Source: Tubulanus polymorphus (lineage: Eukaryota > Nemertea > Palaeonemertea > Tubulaniformes > Tubulanidae). From it: DNA of 64,000 bases. The stretch covers positions 19,039,110 to 19,103,109 of the forward strand of contig NC_134030.1 of the NCBI RefSeq assembly GCF_964204645.1. The letters are read 5' to 3'. Shown piece after piece: positions 1 through 11,223 of the stretch; position 1 is the first letter of the stretch, and each line of letters opens with the position of its first letter. Position numbers and translations under genes: made by a program. The notes beneath the pieces are model-generated. The model was given only the letters and a program-made list of their open reading frames with translations. It ran no database searches and was not told the DNA's origin.

Positions 1-770
1 GGTATCACATACGCGATGGCTACTGATACATCTTTGGTCGTTGCATTGAAATTGCCACGATTTACAACCACTTACAGAGCCTAACTCTTTACTAGTTACT
101 TTATTGGCACAAAGCACAGAATGCGCTACATCTGTGACATTATAGAAATCTGTCACTGACCATTCCACTGATTTGATATATGTTATCTCATCCCTGGTTA
201 CGATTGGTGTGATAGCGAGAATACCACTATTCGCAGCCTTTGCCAGTATCGCACCATATTGAAATTTGTAATGGAATGTTTGAATCAAATGATCAATTCT
301 CAATTCATTGGATATCATACCTATGTCACCGCCGATTGTAACACACATTTCCTCAGCTCTCCGAATTGACAATCTCTGAGTATCCCAAGCTGTAAGTATC
401 TGATAGCAATGTCCTTCTATACCAATCCACCCTCGTAGACACGTTGAGTTACCTACTTCAAATGTCTGAGAATAATGACTCTTGTTTCCCCTCGAAACAT
501 TAAATTGCTGATTATTAATAGTTGTGTAGTTATTTGTGTCTGTTTCACAAATAAAAGTCGTGTGAGTCTCCTCGATTTGACACGGGAATCGAACCCAGTT
601 CGCTGAACCTCGTGGACTATTCAGTATCATCGCCGTACACGGCATATTGACGTCATTTATCGGTTGTGTTCGTAGAGGAGATATCAATCCTTGAATATAT
701 TCTGGTATCGTTTCGTTTATCATATCATTGTGAGGGCGATATAGGTGTTGTAATTGTGAGGGCGATATAG
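1..770 (-). CDS. partial receptor-like gene with C-type lectin and LDLa domains
   Basis: The minus strand is open without a stop from about 770 to the left edge, so this is one long partial exon. Reading 5' to 3' it encodes the end of a first C-type lectin-like domain (about 545-660, NWVRFPC then TTFICE), a linker rich in NxS/T sequons (NYTT, NVSR, NKSH, NSTC), and a second lectin-like domain (about 100-430). That domain opens with GWIGIEGHCYQ, has RRAEEMC in the usual helix position, and carries a late cysteine in SVLCANK. An LDL-receptor class A domain follows, with CKSWQFQCNDQRC and a later VCDT. Such arrays occur in secreted or membrane receptors, including molluscan LDLa/lectin GPCRs. 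The rest of the gene lies beyond the window, so its membrane topology is unknown. The canonical Ca-binding EPN/QPD and WND motifs are not obvious, so sugar binding is doubtful. The upstream splice acceptor could not be fixed because the exon runs into a minisatellite. Confidence 0.8.
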
Positions 771-930
771 GTCTATATCGCCCTCAAAATCACAGCATCT
801 ATTTCACCCTCACAAACGCAGCATCTATATCGCCATCACAATCGCAGCATCTATATCGCCCTCAAAATCACAATTACATCTATTTCACCCTCACAATTGC
901 AGCATCTATATCGCCCTCACAATCTGTTTC
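722..930. repeat. minisatellite, unit containing TATATCGCCCTCACAAT
   Basis: The block TATATCGCCCTCA followed by CAATTGCAGCATC recurs about six times with small changes. At its left end two copies face each other (GAGGGCGATATAGG then CTATATCGCCCTC), making a short palindrome. It overlaps the likely 5' end of the lectin/LDLa exon. Confidence 0.85.
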
Positions 931-1125
931 TGATTGCCGATTGCCGACACAAAAAATGGTCGACAATCAGGTATCTGATTGCCGATTGCCGACCCGAGAA
1001 ATGGTCGACAATCAGGTTTCTGATTGCCGAATGCCGATTGCCGACCCGAACAATGGTCGACAATCAGGTTCCTGATTGCCGATTGCCGATTGCCGACCCG
1101 AGAAATGGTCGACAATCAGGTTTCT
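926..1125. repeat. minisatellite, about 50-bp unit, four copies
   Basis: Four near-identical units contain GATTGCCGATTGCCGACCC, then AATGGTCGACAATCAGG. The apparent open frames over this block are products of the repeat. It ends about 190 bp before the outer edge of the P450 inverted duplication. Confidence 0.85.
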
Positions 1126-2058
1126 CGCGGCAATTTGAAACCGAACCACTCCCCTCATTTAAGAAAACCCTGCGCGATGGAACTATTTTGACCTATTCTG
1201 GAGTTGAACTATTGCTCAACTCCAGAACAGGTAAAAGTAGATCTGCGGGTTGGTTCCAATATTTTCAATGAGAAAAGTATCAATACGTAATTAAAAGTAC
1301 TAATCATTGAACCATTCGAACGATACAAATTCTATGTAATTACTGACGCAGAATAATGTATGCTGATCCCAGGCAGAGATCAGCTGATATTAAGCATTGC
1401 GCGCATTAATCTAATTTTGCAAATGAATTTCAATGGGCGTAATTATACTTTTGAAGTGAATGCGTTTTTAATACTGTATGCACGATTTTGAAATACAGTC
1501 GGACCTCACTAAAACGATGATCGTGGAAAATGAACAAAATCATCGTACTAACCTCTTGATAATTTCTAAGACAATTTCATAATAACCTCCATGATTACCT
1601 CATCGGATACCGTATAAACAAGTTTATGAAGATATCATTCTAGAACTATACTGTGTGTTCTGCGTGCGTCGACTACGTCGATTGTGATTCCATTTGTTGC
1701 ACTTAGGCCCTTTTGCATCAACATATTTACACTAACCAACTTTTGAGCAACCGGTCCCAGGTGTTTACATTACTTTATCATTAAGACTCCAAATATGTAG
1801 ATTTTATTGAAATTGTTAATTGTTAATGTTGTGCTTCCGGGCTTGAGTACACTACATGGTCTAAGTAACCGCGCGTTCACAAAATGTTACGATAATTTTT
1901 AGCGCAACAATCAATTCAACCCATTTAATAAAATCATGGTCGACGTTGTCTCATTTGGGTTAACCATATGCCGCAAATCCGTAACGTGGCGGTAATCTCT
2001 CGTCGGTTGGGTTAGTTCAGATTGTCGCATAGAATTGTAAAGGTACCTTTAGCTAGAA

Positions 2059-5000
2059 ATGGATCCAATAATTGTTGCATTGGTGGTAGGTTTAATCGCC
2101 GTGATTTGTATGTATTCCAAGAATCGTAAACGCTACAATCTGCCGCTTGGACCGAAAGGCTACCCTTTTATCGGTAATACTCTAGGTAAGTCGATAGCAT
2201 ATTTCGAGTTTATTTGAATCTGTGTTTTTGATTTCATTTACTACGAATATATAATATGTCAAAGTCGATACCACGGGCGTAAAAAAATCCTGACCCCTGT
2301 CCGGACATTCAAGTTTTCATATTATTTCATAAGTTCGGCATTCGACGGTCATTCACAAATGTGTAAGATTTAACGGCTAGGAATTCGACCACCATTCGAT
2401 TGGAAAAAACATTCCATATTTAGGCATTCTACTTACGACTGGATGTGTAATCATCTATTTATAAGATGGTTACTTCCTGTTTTCATTTCTAGTAATCTCA
2501 TCTAAAAAAATCATATCGACCTGTACCATTGATATCAGCTAACATTCAATCCATCTACAGTGCAGGTCGCAGGCTCTAACACCCGAGGCGTAGGTGCACT
2601 GCACTCATTCTGGTCTTTTTTTCTTAACTCACCCTTGCAAATTCGTTATTTATTCGTGCCTGATTTTAAAACGGCAGGGAAACCACTTCCTTACGAAAGC
2701 TGCGAATGTTATTCGTGGCTCTAGACAGACATTCCACTCTCAAACGATATTCAAAATGTAAAAAATTCTCCCCGCCGCACAGCAACCCCTCAATAAAGTA
2801 TACACTTTGACTGTCTTGTCGTCTAGCAGGGCCCAAAGCTGCCAGCATGAAGCGCATGACAGCGCCATCTACATTATTATTTTTGTGATACTAATCAATT
2901 GTGCGATGAGTAACATCTTATGCAAGCGTCAAAAATCCTGATACCCCTTGTCCACAAAACGTCAGGTATTCGATCGAATATTGCATTAAATGTTGTCAAC
3001 GCCCCGGAATTGTAAACAAACTGCACGTTTGTATAAAGAGCAAGTCTTTACAACGGTCAAATGCTCTCGAAAGTTTTAGCCGGTGTCAAAGGTATTCTGA
3101 TGCAAGATTGGTGTGAGCAGATGGCCAAATATGTTTATGTATCTATATATATTATACTTAATAGGAATTTCTGGTTTTTTTTTTAAAGTTTAAATCTTCT
3201 ATTTTTAGAGTATCATGCAGTGGGCCGTCCTACATGGATGCATTTTACCAATCTAGCTAAACAATACGGAGACGTGTTCCATTTCAAATTAGGTGACAAT
3301 AAACACGAAAATTAGTATTTTTGTGAACTAAATTTTCAGTTTAATTCCAATGCGAATATGTGTGTTTACTTTTTTAGGATACGGAAAACTAGAACATATA
3401 ATTGTTTTGAATAATGCCGACACGATTTGGAAAGCGTTCGTTCACACGGATAAAATCGATAACAAACCGAACATCTGGTCACGTGAGTATCGAAATGAAT
3501 ATCGAATTCAATCAATAGTTTGTAAAACTAGAAATATTCGGGCCTAAATATATGAGCATACGGTTGTTGATTGATAAGCGTGAGTCTATCCGGGTAACGG
3601 TTTTAAGATTTTCCGCCACATGAAAATCTCGCCCTTCCAAATTGAATTTCATAACACGATGATCGATGATTCACATCTTGATTAAGAAAAACATATAATG
3701 ATTTGACTATTTCTACTGAACACTAGATGATCGACAGTAATCTCTTCAGAGTGTACTGAGAATGCTAGCGAAGCACACGAATCATTTTAAGGATTGATAA
3801 CTTGAGGATATTTTGATAGGTCCTGACCCTATACTTTGATCGATACTGCAGAACTTTGGAACAGTGTCTTCGATTTGAGAATATGCGAAATACTGCTCAT
3901 GGTAGAAATAAGATTAAAGTCCACTATTTACGAATTAAAAGAATTTCAAAATCGAGAATTTATTCATTCAAAAATCTAATACACGACGTTTCGATCTCAC
4001 CCTAGAGATCATCGCCGGGTGTGAGAAATAGACTAAAAACAGGGGTATATATACAGAGGAGGACAGGTTAATTGAGTAAATTGGTGAGTGAGTAAATAAT
4101 TAGTGTTTGGCAAGGCATGAAGTAATATACTTAGACAGAAGGGAATCGTACGGAAGAGCAATGCGGCCAACAACATTTTATTTTCCGTTTAAAAAGTGGA
4201 CTTTTCGAGTTTATCTGGCGACTTTTCGACTTAATAAGTCGACTTTTCGACTTAGTAATCAATAATCGTACACTAATTTTACGAAGCTGTTAGAATGGAC
4301 GGACGATGATGTCGGAGTCCGCTGCTGACCAACAGTTACGACGGTGTTTATTAAGGTGAATTACATATCAATTTCCTCAGAATTACTTACTCGGAGAATG
4401 ATGAAAAAAAACTTACTAAAAAAATGAAAAAAAACTTACTCTGAATAAGAAAAAAAGTATTTTCTTCTGTAGTTTCTTAGTTGGAATAGCATTCGAAAAA
4501 AGTGTAATACAAAATATAAGACTTATGATAATAATAATAATAATAATAATAACATATAATAATAATACTAATAAAATTTTTACTTTTTAAAGCGCTAAAT
4601 CTCTTTATGACTCAAAGCGCTTTAAAGACAACATAGATAATTTGAAAAAGAGTATTCCGTTGAGCTAAAACATTCCAGTTGTAAGTTTCATTAAGAATAT
4701 GTGTTTTAGCGTCTCTTCTTGAAGATTAGAATCGACTCACCCTCCCTAATATGTTTTGGAAGTGAGTTCCATAGCGTTTTGGTGGGAAACTACGAAAAGA
4801 TTGGCTATCACTACGGGATGGGTGGTTTACATAAAATATAATTATGAAGACCAGATTGATTAAGATGACGACTAGGAGTATAGTGATAAAAGTTCAGACA
4901 CAGATAAGATGATGCAGAGTTATTGAAACATTTATATGTCATGAGAAAGTACTTGTGCGTGAACAATAACAATGATCCCATGACAAAATCGTAATTGAAT

Positions 5001-5349
5001 TATAAATGTATCACTATTTTTTTATCGTTTATAGTTGATTTCTTCACGGATGGTAGTCGAGATATCGTGAACGGTCAACCTCACGATCTCGTTTGGAAGT
5101 TGATGAGGAGTATTACCACAACCGGGCTCAGGTAAATAAATCGACAGAACAGATCGTGACTTTGTGCATCATGTATATAAGATATCTGATGATAAGACGT
5201 TGTTTATTGAATCAGATTTTAACTTGGCTCATGTTAACAGTCTCGGACTATTAAATCCTAGTCGTCATAGTATAGAAAAACTAGTGTTATTTCTGCTCAT
5301 GTTTGTTTGAAGACTGCTATAAATTGTATCTGTTTCTTTCATCTCCTGA

Positions 5350-5420
<71 letters not shown>

Positions 5421-8400
5421 TATACATGAACTCTTCTTTTTGACACTTGATTCTTGTTCTCCTTTTTATTGTGAAAAGCCAGTAATGTCATCAATATATA
5501 AAGATTAAAATTGAATTGACTTGAACTGTTCAGGTTTGAGCCCAACGCACACGTACAGGACCCGATAAACATAGAAACATTGAAACGCAGAAACAAACGT
5601 GTACGAAACCATGTTTTTCAATTTTTCGAAAACGTCCACGACACAGAGAATCGATCGAAATATTTTTCGGTCACCTGCTCTGCGTTTCCCTGCATCGTGT
5701 TCATTGGGCTTAATGGTGCAAGCGCAGCGAGTGGCACACGTAGAAACGAATGCTCATGGCACACGTATACCGATACACGAAAGGGAAAGCCTTTTCTGGA
5801 GTCTTTCGTCACTTGCGTTAATCCGAAACACGGTTTGCCGACGATCAGGTGGTTTCGAGATTCACTAAAACGTTGTTTCGCGTTCGTAATGTTTAGAATA
5901 GAAAAACAAGAAAAGACGCGGACACGTGAATGTCGCACTCAGATTTGTATATTTATACGTAACTTCTATCATAAAGTGAATGCGCGGAGAACGTATTTGG
6001 TAATCGTCAGCTCCTCAAACCTAGGTATTAACCCACTAGACACCGCGACTTCATGTTCCTGAACAACAAACGCTCAATTAGCCAATTTAATTTGCATATA
6101 AAGATAAAGATCAGTAGAGATGCGGTGTGAAAACTACTGATGCATTACAACCATTGGTTGAATCTCTATCGCTGTATAGATTTGGTCAATCATTGGTTAA
6201 AAGTTTGACCTTTGACCCCCTCAAACTATAGGTGGCGCTATAATACAGCGGACGTTTTGCGGAGATACAAGTTGAACGTCGACGGACATTCTGCGGTCTA
6301 ATGGGTTTTAAAGCAAATAGAAATATAATTCACATTAACTAAAACATGCCAATTATGCATTTCTGAACAAAGCCTAATTCTTTAAATCATTGGAATACAT
6401 AATGATTTCTATCTATATGTTTTATTTAGATATTAGAGATTGCTTATTATAACACCAGGAAGATATACAACGTGTCCAATACTTGACCATATTTCAACAT
6501 TGTAGGAATTCGTTGGCGCTGTCTGACAGTAAGGTTCATTCAGCCACAGATAGAGGTATTGAGGTCGTTAGTAGAAATCTGGACAAACCCTTTGATTTGA
6601 AGTCGACATTGTACCTGATGGTTTTCAACGTCATCTGCGACATGATGCTAAACAAACAGTAAGCCGCTACTGCTATGCACTAATATATTCACAAAACGTC
6701 GCACTTAGAAATATTAACGCTTATTGTGTTTGCTTGTTTTTTAATGGGGTAACGGCACCGCTACTGTGGCAATCGAGGATTCCACGTATGGCAGGTGAGG
6801 ATCCGCCAGGTTCGCTAGTGGTTACTCGGTCACTGCGCTTCAATTTCTTCTACATGTCAGTTTATATTAGAATCCATTCATTTAATTAGTAAATCAAATT
6901 CCAGTAGAACTGTACCATAATACTCTTCGGTAACGTTAATCTTGTATATATGTGGTATCTTGATGATAGGTAAGAATATCTAATGGTATCCTAAATAAAT
7001 TTGGTTAAACCTTATTTATACAGGATATCATCAGAAATTCATACCTATCATCAAGGTGTGAATCGATAATCAACAGGAACATAAACTTTATGTTTCTGTT
7101 CATTATCGATTCAGACCACGCATCGAACGTGACCAGTTCACCAATTGGTTTTTCTCTAAGGTTTGAAGCGGATGATCAAGAGTTTGAAGATTTATACCGA
7201 TCCATGGAGGCGTTGAGCGAAATATTCGGAAATGTCGGCGTACTAGAAGACGTCATACCTCTGATGAGGTATATACCGTACAAGATACCATCGACTAGGA
7301 AATTCATCGAACATTATCACCACGTTCTCGAGTTTTTGAGAAAGAACTTTTGCGAACATGTTGATAATTTCAACCGCGGTAAGACAGATGTTCAATTATC
7401 TGGGGCCAATTTGTCAAAACGTTCGGTAGAGTCAACCAGTGAATAGTTGACGTAGTGATAACTTACAGTCCGTTGTTGCTATGGTATTTTTATCCGCCGG
7501 TTATCTTCGACCAGCTTTAGGGCAAATGACCCTGCATCCAGCTCCACAGTTCTTAAATTTACTCCGAGTTAAAATAAACTCATTTTCAATGAGTTAACTG
7601 AGACAAATGTTAACTCATAACAGTGGAACTGTGGATTCTGGAGTACCAAATTCCACCGTAAATGGCGTTTGAAAAAGTGCTATTTTTTCGCCCTCCGGAT
7701 TCGCCATAACTTTTCCAAAAAAAACCTTACAATATTTTCCATATTATTTCAGTCTTAATGTTCCGTTGCATATAATCTGAAAGAACAGTTTTATACGCAT
7801 TTCCCTTATCATTTGAGTTCAATCAAATATTGGTTTTTTTCATTTTTTATTGCCGTAAGTGAAAGAGATTAATGTGTATGGAATTTAAGATCGAATTCCG
7901 AAATTGTGTTCGAGCGTTTTCTTATTTCTTTGCAGAAAATCTAACGGATATCACGGATTATCTGATAGAAGCGAGAGAAAGAACTCGTGATCGTGATCCA
8001 AAATTAGCAGATGATTTCAGCGATAGACATCTGGTTCAAATCCTCAACGATATTTTTGCAGGTAGATTGCGTCATAACCGATTTATTTATCGACATATTT
8101 TAATTTTGGCCTACATGTCAATTTCCCATCGGTCACCTTAGCCGTGGCCACTCGGAAAGGATTTGGCCCGGGCCAAATAGGCACGGATCAGGCTCGAGCC
8201 AATTTTGGCCTGTGCCTAATAACTGAGCGCACTCAAACACAAACCACTCACTCGATGCTAAACAATGCTCAGCCGCTCGTGTGATCGCGGCTCTTGGTGA
8301 AGGTTCTGGGAACTGTCAACGTCGTTTTAAGTAACTTCACCGGGTGATTCGGACCCGCCATTTCTCAGTTTTGAGTGAAACGGGTTTTTCACTAAGTCCC

Positions 8401-10151
8401 CAAACATACGTCATCAGATAATTTACGTCGACATGTCGCGAAATATCGCGTCATGTACTCACGATATGTCGACAGGTTCATGTCTACTTGACGCGATATA
8501 TCGCGATATGTCGACATCAACAAGGCGACTTGTTGAGTTGGAACGCGACGACTGGAAGCCCCTAAAAATAAGTACGCACTAACGGCGCTTGATGTGTTTT
8601 ATCTCTGAATGGAGCTCACATGTTCACAGTTTCGTGTTTTTTTTAAAGCTGGGATTGACAGTCCTAGCCAATCGTTGAACTGGATCATGTATTTTCTGGC
8701 AAAATATCCCGAGGTACAGAAGAAAATTCACGCCGAACTTGATGAACATATCGGTATGAAATTTCGCTAATAATATACGTACTTTAGTTTAATTAAGCTA
8801 GTATTCTACATCTGGTTTCCTATATCTTGTCGACAGGAGCACGACGCTTGAAAATGGCCGATAAACAGCAATTAGTCTATTGCGAAGCAGTGATGTATGA
8901 AGCGATGAGGTTGTGTCCTGCTGCACCTTTAAGCGTACATTCAGCCGCGTGCGACGTACAACTAGGTAAGATGAAACGCAAGCAATGTCCGTCTAGTTTC
9001 TTCGGACATCGGATCTAGCGACACAGTGTTACCTCACATCTGTAAATGTAGGTCACGTGGACTACATCCTCGCTTGCCAGGGGTCCGTTATCGCTCCCCG
9101 ATAACTCGCTTCCGCCACATTCCCCTGGCCTCACGAAGCGTGATTTCATTACTGGTGCATGACGTCATATATCGATTTGCGAAATACTTCCTTGTTCGGT
9201 AAAACGTTTGCTGATTGGTCCATTTAACGGGAATTCCAACAGCAGCCTTAATGTCGTTTGTTACAAGCACTGTGATTGGTACGACCGGATTCTGGTCGGC
9301 TAATAACGACTCCAACGACTCGTGAGATCAATGGGTTCGGGGAACAGATTTAGCTAAGTGGGTTCGAATCCCAGGACGGGTGAGGATGCGTGGACTAGGT
9401 CATGAGTCAAATTAAACCTTCCACAACCGTGGAACTGGATATGTAGACGTCAAATTAAACTAATTGTGAATCTGAGGCCTAAATCGACAGTTGAACACGG
9501 CATAAGTCAGTGTAGACTTGAATCCAGAGTCAAATTAAACTGGAACTGGGTCAAAAGTCTATTTAAACCTACATAACTGTGAACAACGTAACACGTTTCA
9601 GAATAAAATCCATTTTATTTTAACGTCTAATTGGAAGTAAACACACATTATTGTCAATGGAACTTGTCAAATTAAACCCGATTGAAGCTACACAGCTAAG
9701 TCTTGATTGGATTAATGTGATATTATCTGTCACCATTATAACATATAAGTATTATGTGATGCTGATTCGGGATCATTTCTGTCTATTTGCAGACGGTTTT
9801 GACATTCCTAAAGATAGTCAAGTTTGGGCGAACCTCTACGCTTGCCACCACGACAGCCGGGTCTGGGACGACCCGGAATCGTTCAAACCCGAACGGTTCA
9901 TTCACGCTGATGGGAAGTTGGTAGCTCGCCCTAAATCGTGGTTACCGTTTGGCGCCGGCCGTAGATCGTGCATCGGTGAAAACGCCGCCAGACAACACGT
10001 GTTTCTCTTTTATACGAGCCTGATGCAGAAGTTCAGTATTCGATTTCCGGACGCCAGTCCCATGAAAACGTCACCGCTAACTTCTGATTTCGTAGACAAC
10101 CCGTTTTTCTGCAGGTCGAAGCCATTCGATCTGATTATCAGTGAACGATGA
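2059..10151 (+). CDS. clan 2 microsomal cytochrome P450, CYP17/CYP1-like, copy A
   Basis: Haem-thiolate monooxygenase expected in the ER membrane. Exons: 2059-2185, 3209-3292, 3378-3482, 5035-5131, 6506-6658, 7161-7378, 7936-8061, 8649-8753, 8837-8965 and 9793-10151. All nine introns are GT-AG with consistent phases, and the sum is 1,503 nt (500 residues plus stop). Features in order: hydrophobic anchor at residues 3-18, then basic KNRKR and the hinge; C-helix W126-R130; I-helix AGIDSPSQ (304-311) with the acid D307; ExxR at E360-R363; WDDPESFKPERF (406-417); haem loop FGAGRRSCIGE (434-444) with Cys441. The hinge reads LPLGP, whereas copy B and the family have LPPGP; this may weaken folding but is not fatal. 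The FGAGxRSCIGE form resembles CYP17, but I cannot assign a subfamily or substrate. Intron 3 carries a LINE 3' end and intron 6 carries two fold-back elements. The 3' flank meets an opposing exon at 11014-11223. Confidence 0.9.
3031..3091 (+). promoter_or_regulatory. possible internal promoter and alternative first exon of P450 copy A
   Basis: Inside intron 1 a TATA-like GTATAAAGAG (3031-3040) lies 21 bp upstream of an ATG at 3061. From there a short frame (MLSKVLAGVK) reaches a donor AAAG|GTATTC at 3091, giving 31 nt ending in phase 1. That is exactly the phase needed to join exon 2 (3209). The resulting protein would lack the membrane anchor. The same segment is kept in copy B, although its TATA is changed. 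This is inference only; without a transcript it could be chance. Confidence 0.25.
3555..3830. repeat. intron 3 segment matching 26270-26535 in inverse orientation
   Basis: This part of P450-A intron 3 (for example CGGTTGTTGATTGATAAGCG, and GCGAAGCACACGAATCATTT further on) is found inverted at 26270-26535 with moderate divergence. It is absent from the same intron of copy B, where unrelated sequence (about 20940-22040) takes its place. It may be an old dispersed repeat or part of a third P450 copy. Confidence 0.7.
4495..4990 (-). mobile_element. truncated non-LTR retrotransposon (LINE) 3' end, arm A
   Basis: On the minus strand, in intron 3 of P450-A, this is the partner of the better preserved copy at 20245-20700. 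It shows the remnant of the reverse-transcriptase C-terminus, then a 3' tail with paired AGCGCTTT motifs and an (ATT)n run at 4531-4560. It sits antisense to the P450 gene and was there before the arms duplicated. Confidence 0.6.
5351..5420. repeat. (AT)n microsatellite in P450-A intron 4
   Basis: About 35 uninterrupted AT units. The homologous tract in arm B (19739-19874) is about twice as long. Long Ile-Tyr frames over either tract are artefacts. Confidence 0.97.
7402..7532. mobile_element. fold-back MITE, GGGGCC-ended family, in P450-A intron 6
   Basis: Starts GGGGCCAATTTGTCAAAACG and ends in a diverged inverted copy, with the family core AACCAGTGAATAGTTGAC and ATCCGCCGGTTATCTT. Better copies are at 62816-62944 and 58747-58873; the arm B partner is at 16764-16893. 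Confidence 0.7.
7531..7641. mobile_element. fold-back MITE, GTTCCACAGTTGTGAGTTA family, in P450-A intron 6
   Basis: Inverted ends (CCAGCTCCACAGTTCTTAA against AACAGTGGAACTGTGGATTC) enclose GAGTTAAAATAAACTC. Arm B partner at 16650-16766. Other copies are at 32339-32448, 39934-40029 and 40521-40613. Confidence 0.75.
8412..8575. mobile_element. degenerate TIR element in P450-A intron 7
   Basis: Shortened partner of the 407-bp element in arm B (15410-15816). It keeps the palindromic blocks CGATATATCGCGATATGTCGAC and GGCGACTTGTTGAGTTGGAA but has lost the middle and the clean ends. The longer block is quoted in part: its key feature is CGCGATATATCGCG flanked by TGTCGAC. Confidence 0.55.
9040..9680. 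repeat. repeat-derived sequence in P450-A intron 9 with recurring GTCAAATTAAAC
   Basis: GTCAAATTAAAC recurs near 9406, 9450, 9530 and 9667, between stretches that mention the GTGGAACTGG motif of the fold-back family. A B-box-like GGGTTCGAATCCC lies at 9361. The whole block is kept in arm B (14280-15000). It looks like layered old repeats; no complete element was defined. Confidence 0.45.
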
Positions 10152-10975
10152 AGGACAAAAAACGCGAAATTCAATTTTGATTCACTTAATTAATATCAAT
10201 TTCACTAATTTACTGTGGTTGCTGTTTTCATTCAAAAATGCTTGGTGTGCAAACTTTTTTCTCATTTCACATACGTTTTTAATGGACGCGAATTTAATGA
10301 TTACGACACACAATGTTTAGTGGTTAGAGGGTTTAATCTTAGTTAACTTTTAGGTGGTTAGGTAGAATGTGTTCGTCTTGTCTCGTTTTTATTCCAGGAA
10401 TTGTTCGCTATGACCCTTATGCGCCTCCATACATACAGAATATACATGTATGAAAAAACTGACACGATACACAAACCATACAAATAACAGACTCACAAAT
10501 TAAAACATATTTAGAATTTATTATTATCATTTGAAAATATGATTTCCTTTTAAAAGATTTACATAAAATTCTACTAGGATTACATGAAAAAGCTTGATTT
10601 AATTTGTCGCTTGGAATGTTAAAAATTCCACCATATGAAAAGCTCACCATAATAAGAGCATTTATAATATAAGTTACCTCCACTTGATTCCAATGATAAG
10701 GCAAAATTCCAATAACAATCTTAAAAATAAAATGAATGCATTAAATTTCCTCAAACAGTCATTTAAAAGCAATGAACCCTTTGAAATACTGAATTTTTCA
10801 GACATGTTTATTATACTATACCTCGTGTGTGGATCGGGGAAGTTTGTGCGAAGAATGGGTGTGTGTATTGTGGGTGCTTCACTTAATTTCCTTCATTTGA
10901 TATCGGCACATTTTATACTCGTATTTATATTCATGTATAAATATTATGTTATAAAATGTTTCGATTACTTTGAAA

Positions 10976-10981
10976 AATAAA
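10976..10981 (+). terminator. AATAAA polyadenylation signal candidate, P450-A
   Basis: First clear AATAAA downstream of the stop on the plus strand, about 825 bp away, and conserved in arm B. It sits only 33 bp from the stop codon of the opposing exon at 11014-11223, so the two transcription units would converge closely. It could instead be a retroelement tail, since (ATT)n follows. Confidence 0.45.
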
Positions 10982-11013
10982 GATTATTATTATTGATATT
11001 ATCATTATTATTA

Positions 11014-11223
11014 TTATTCACTGGTTTCGCGGGTATTATTATTCGCGGGTCGACTGAAGTATGATTCACCATACAATCCAACATCTTCCTCAGCGCCTAG
11101 GATTACGCGTGGAGCAGTATTGGATGAGTGCTGCCCCCTAGAGGTGTTAGGTTGCTGCCTGCCGGGGTCTGGTCGCAACATGTTGTCGATTCGTGCGTAG
11201 ATTGTCTCATCTTCACCGATATC
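11014..11223 (-). CDS. terminal exon of an unidentified gene, intact copy (arm A)
   Basis: Not recognised. The minus strand gives an acceptor (TTCTATTTCAG) and then 69 open codons and a stop. The peptide is hydrophilic and acidic: it begins DIGEDETIYARIDNM, continues with RPDPGRQQPN and GAEEDVGLYGESYF, and ends NTRETSE. It reads like a cytoplasmic tail; TIYARI fits the loose pattern of a tyrosine-based signalling motif. In arm B the same exon (12768-12887) is cut to 39 codons by a 1-bp deletion, but there two upstream exons remain in the spacer. Here no upstream exon is found before the arm ends, so this copy is probably not expressed as such. The coding claim rests on the open frame, splice site and phase fit, not on homology. 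Confidence 0.45.
   Translation of the reverse strand, partial: DIGEDETIYARIDNMLRPDPGRQQPNTSRGQHSSNTAPRVILGAEEDVGLYGESYFSRPANNNTRETSE

Noticed and set aside
897-1271. 124-codon plus-strand open frame
   Set aside because: It reads through the 50-bp minisatellite; the peptide is the repeat translated.
5580-6062. 160-codon open frame in P450-A intron 4
   Set aside because: The arm B counterpart is broken, and the region begins with a repeat related to the AGCCCAACGCGCACG family.
9361-9373. B-box-like GGGTTCGAATCCC as a tRNA gene
   Set aside because: No cloverleaf can be drawn around it; it looks repeat-derived, and the same holds for arm B.
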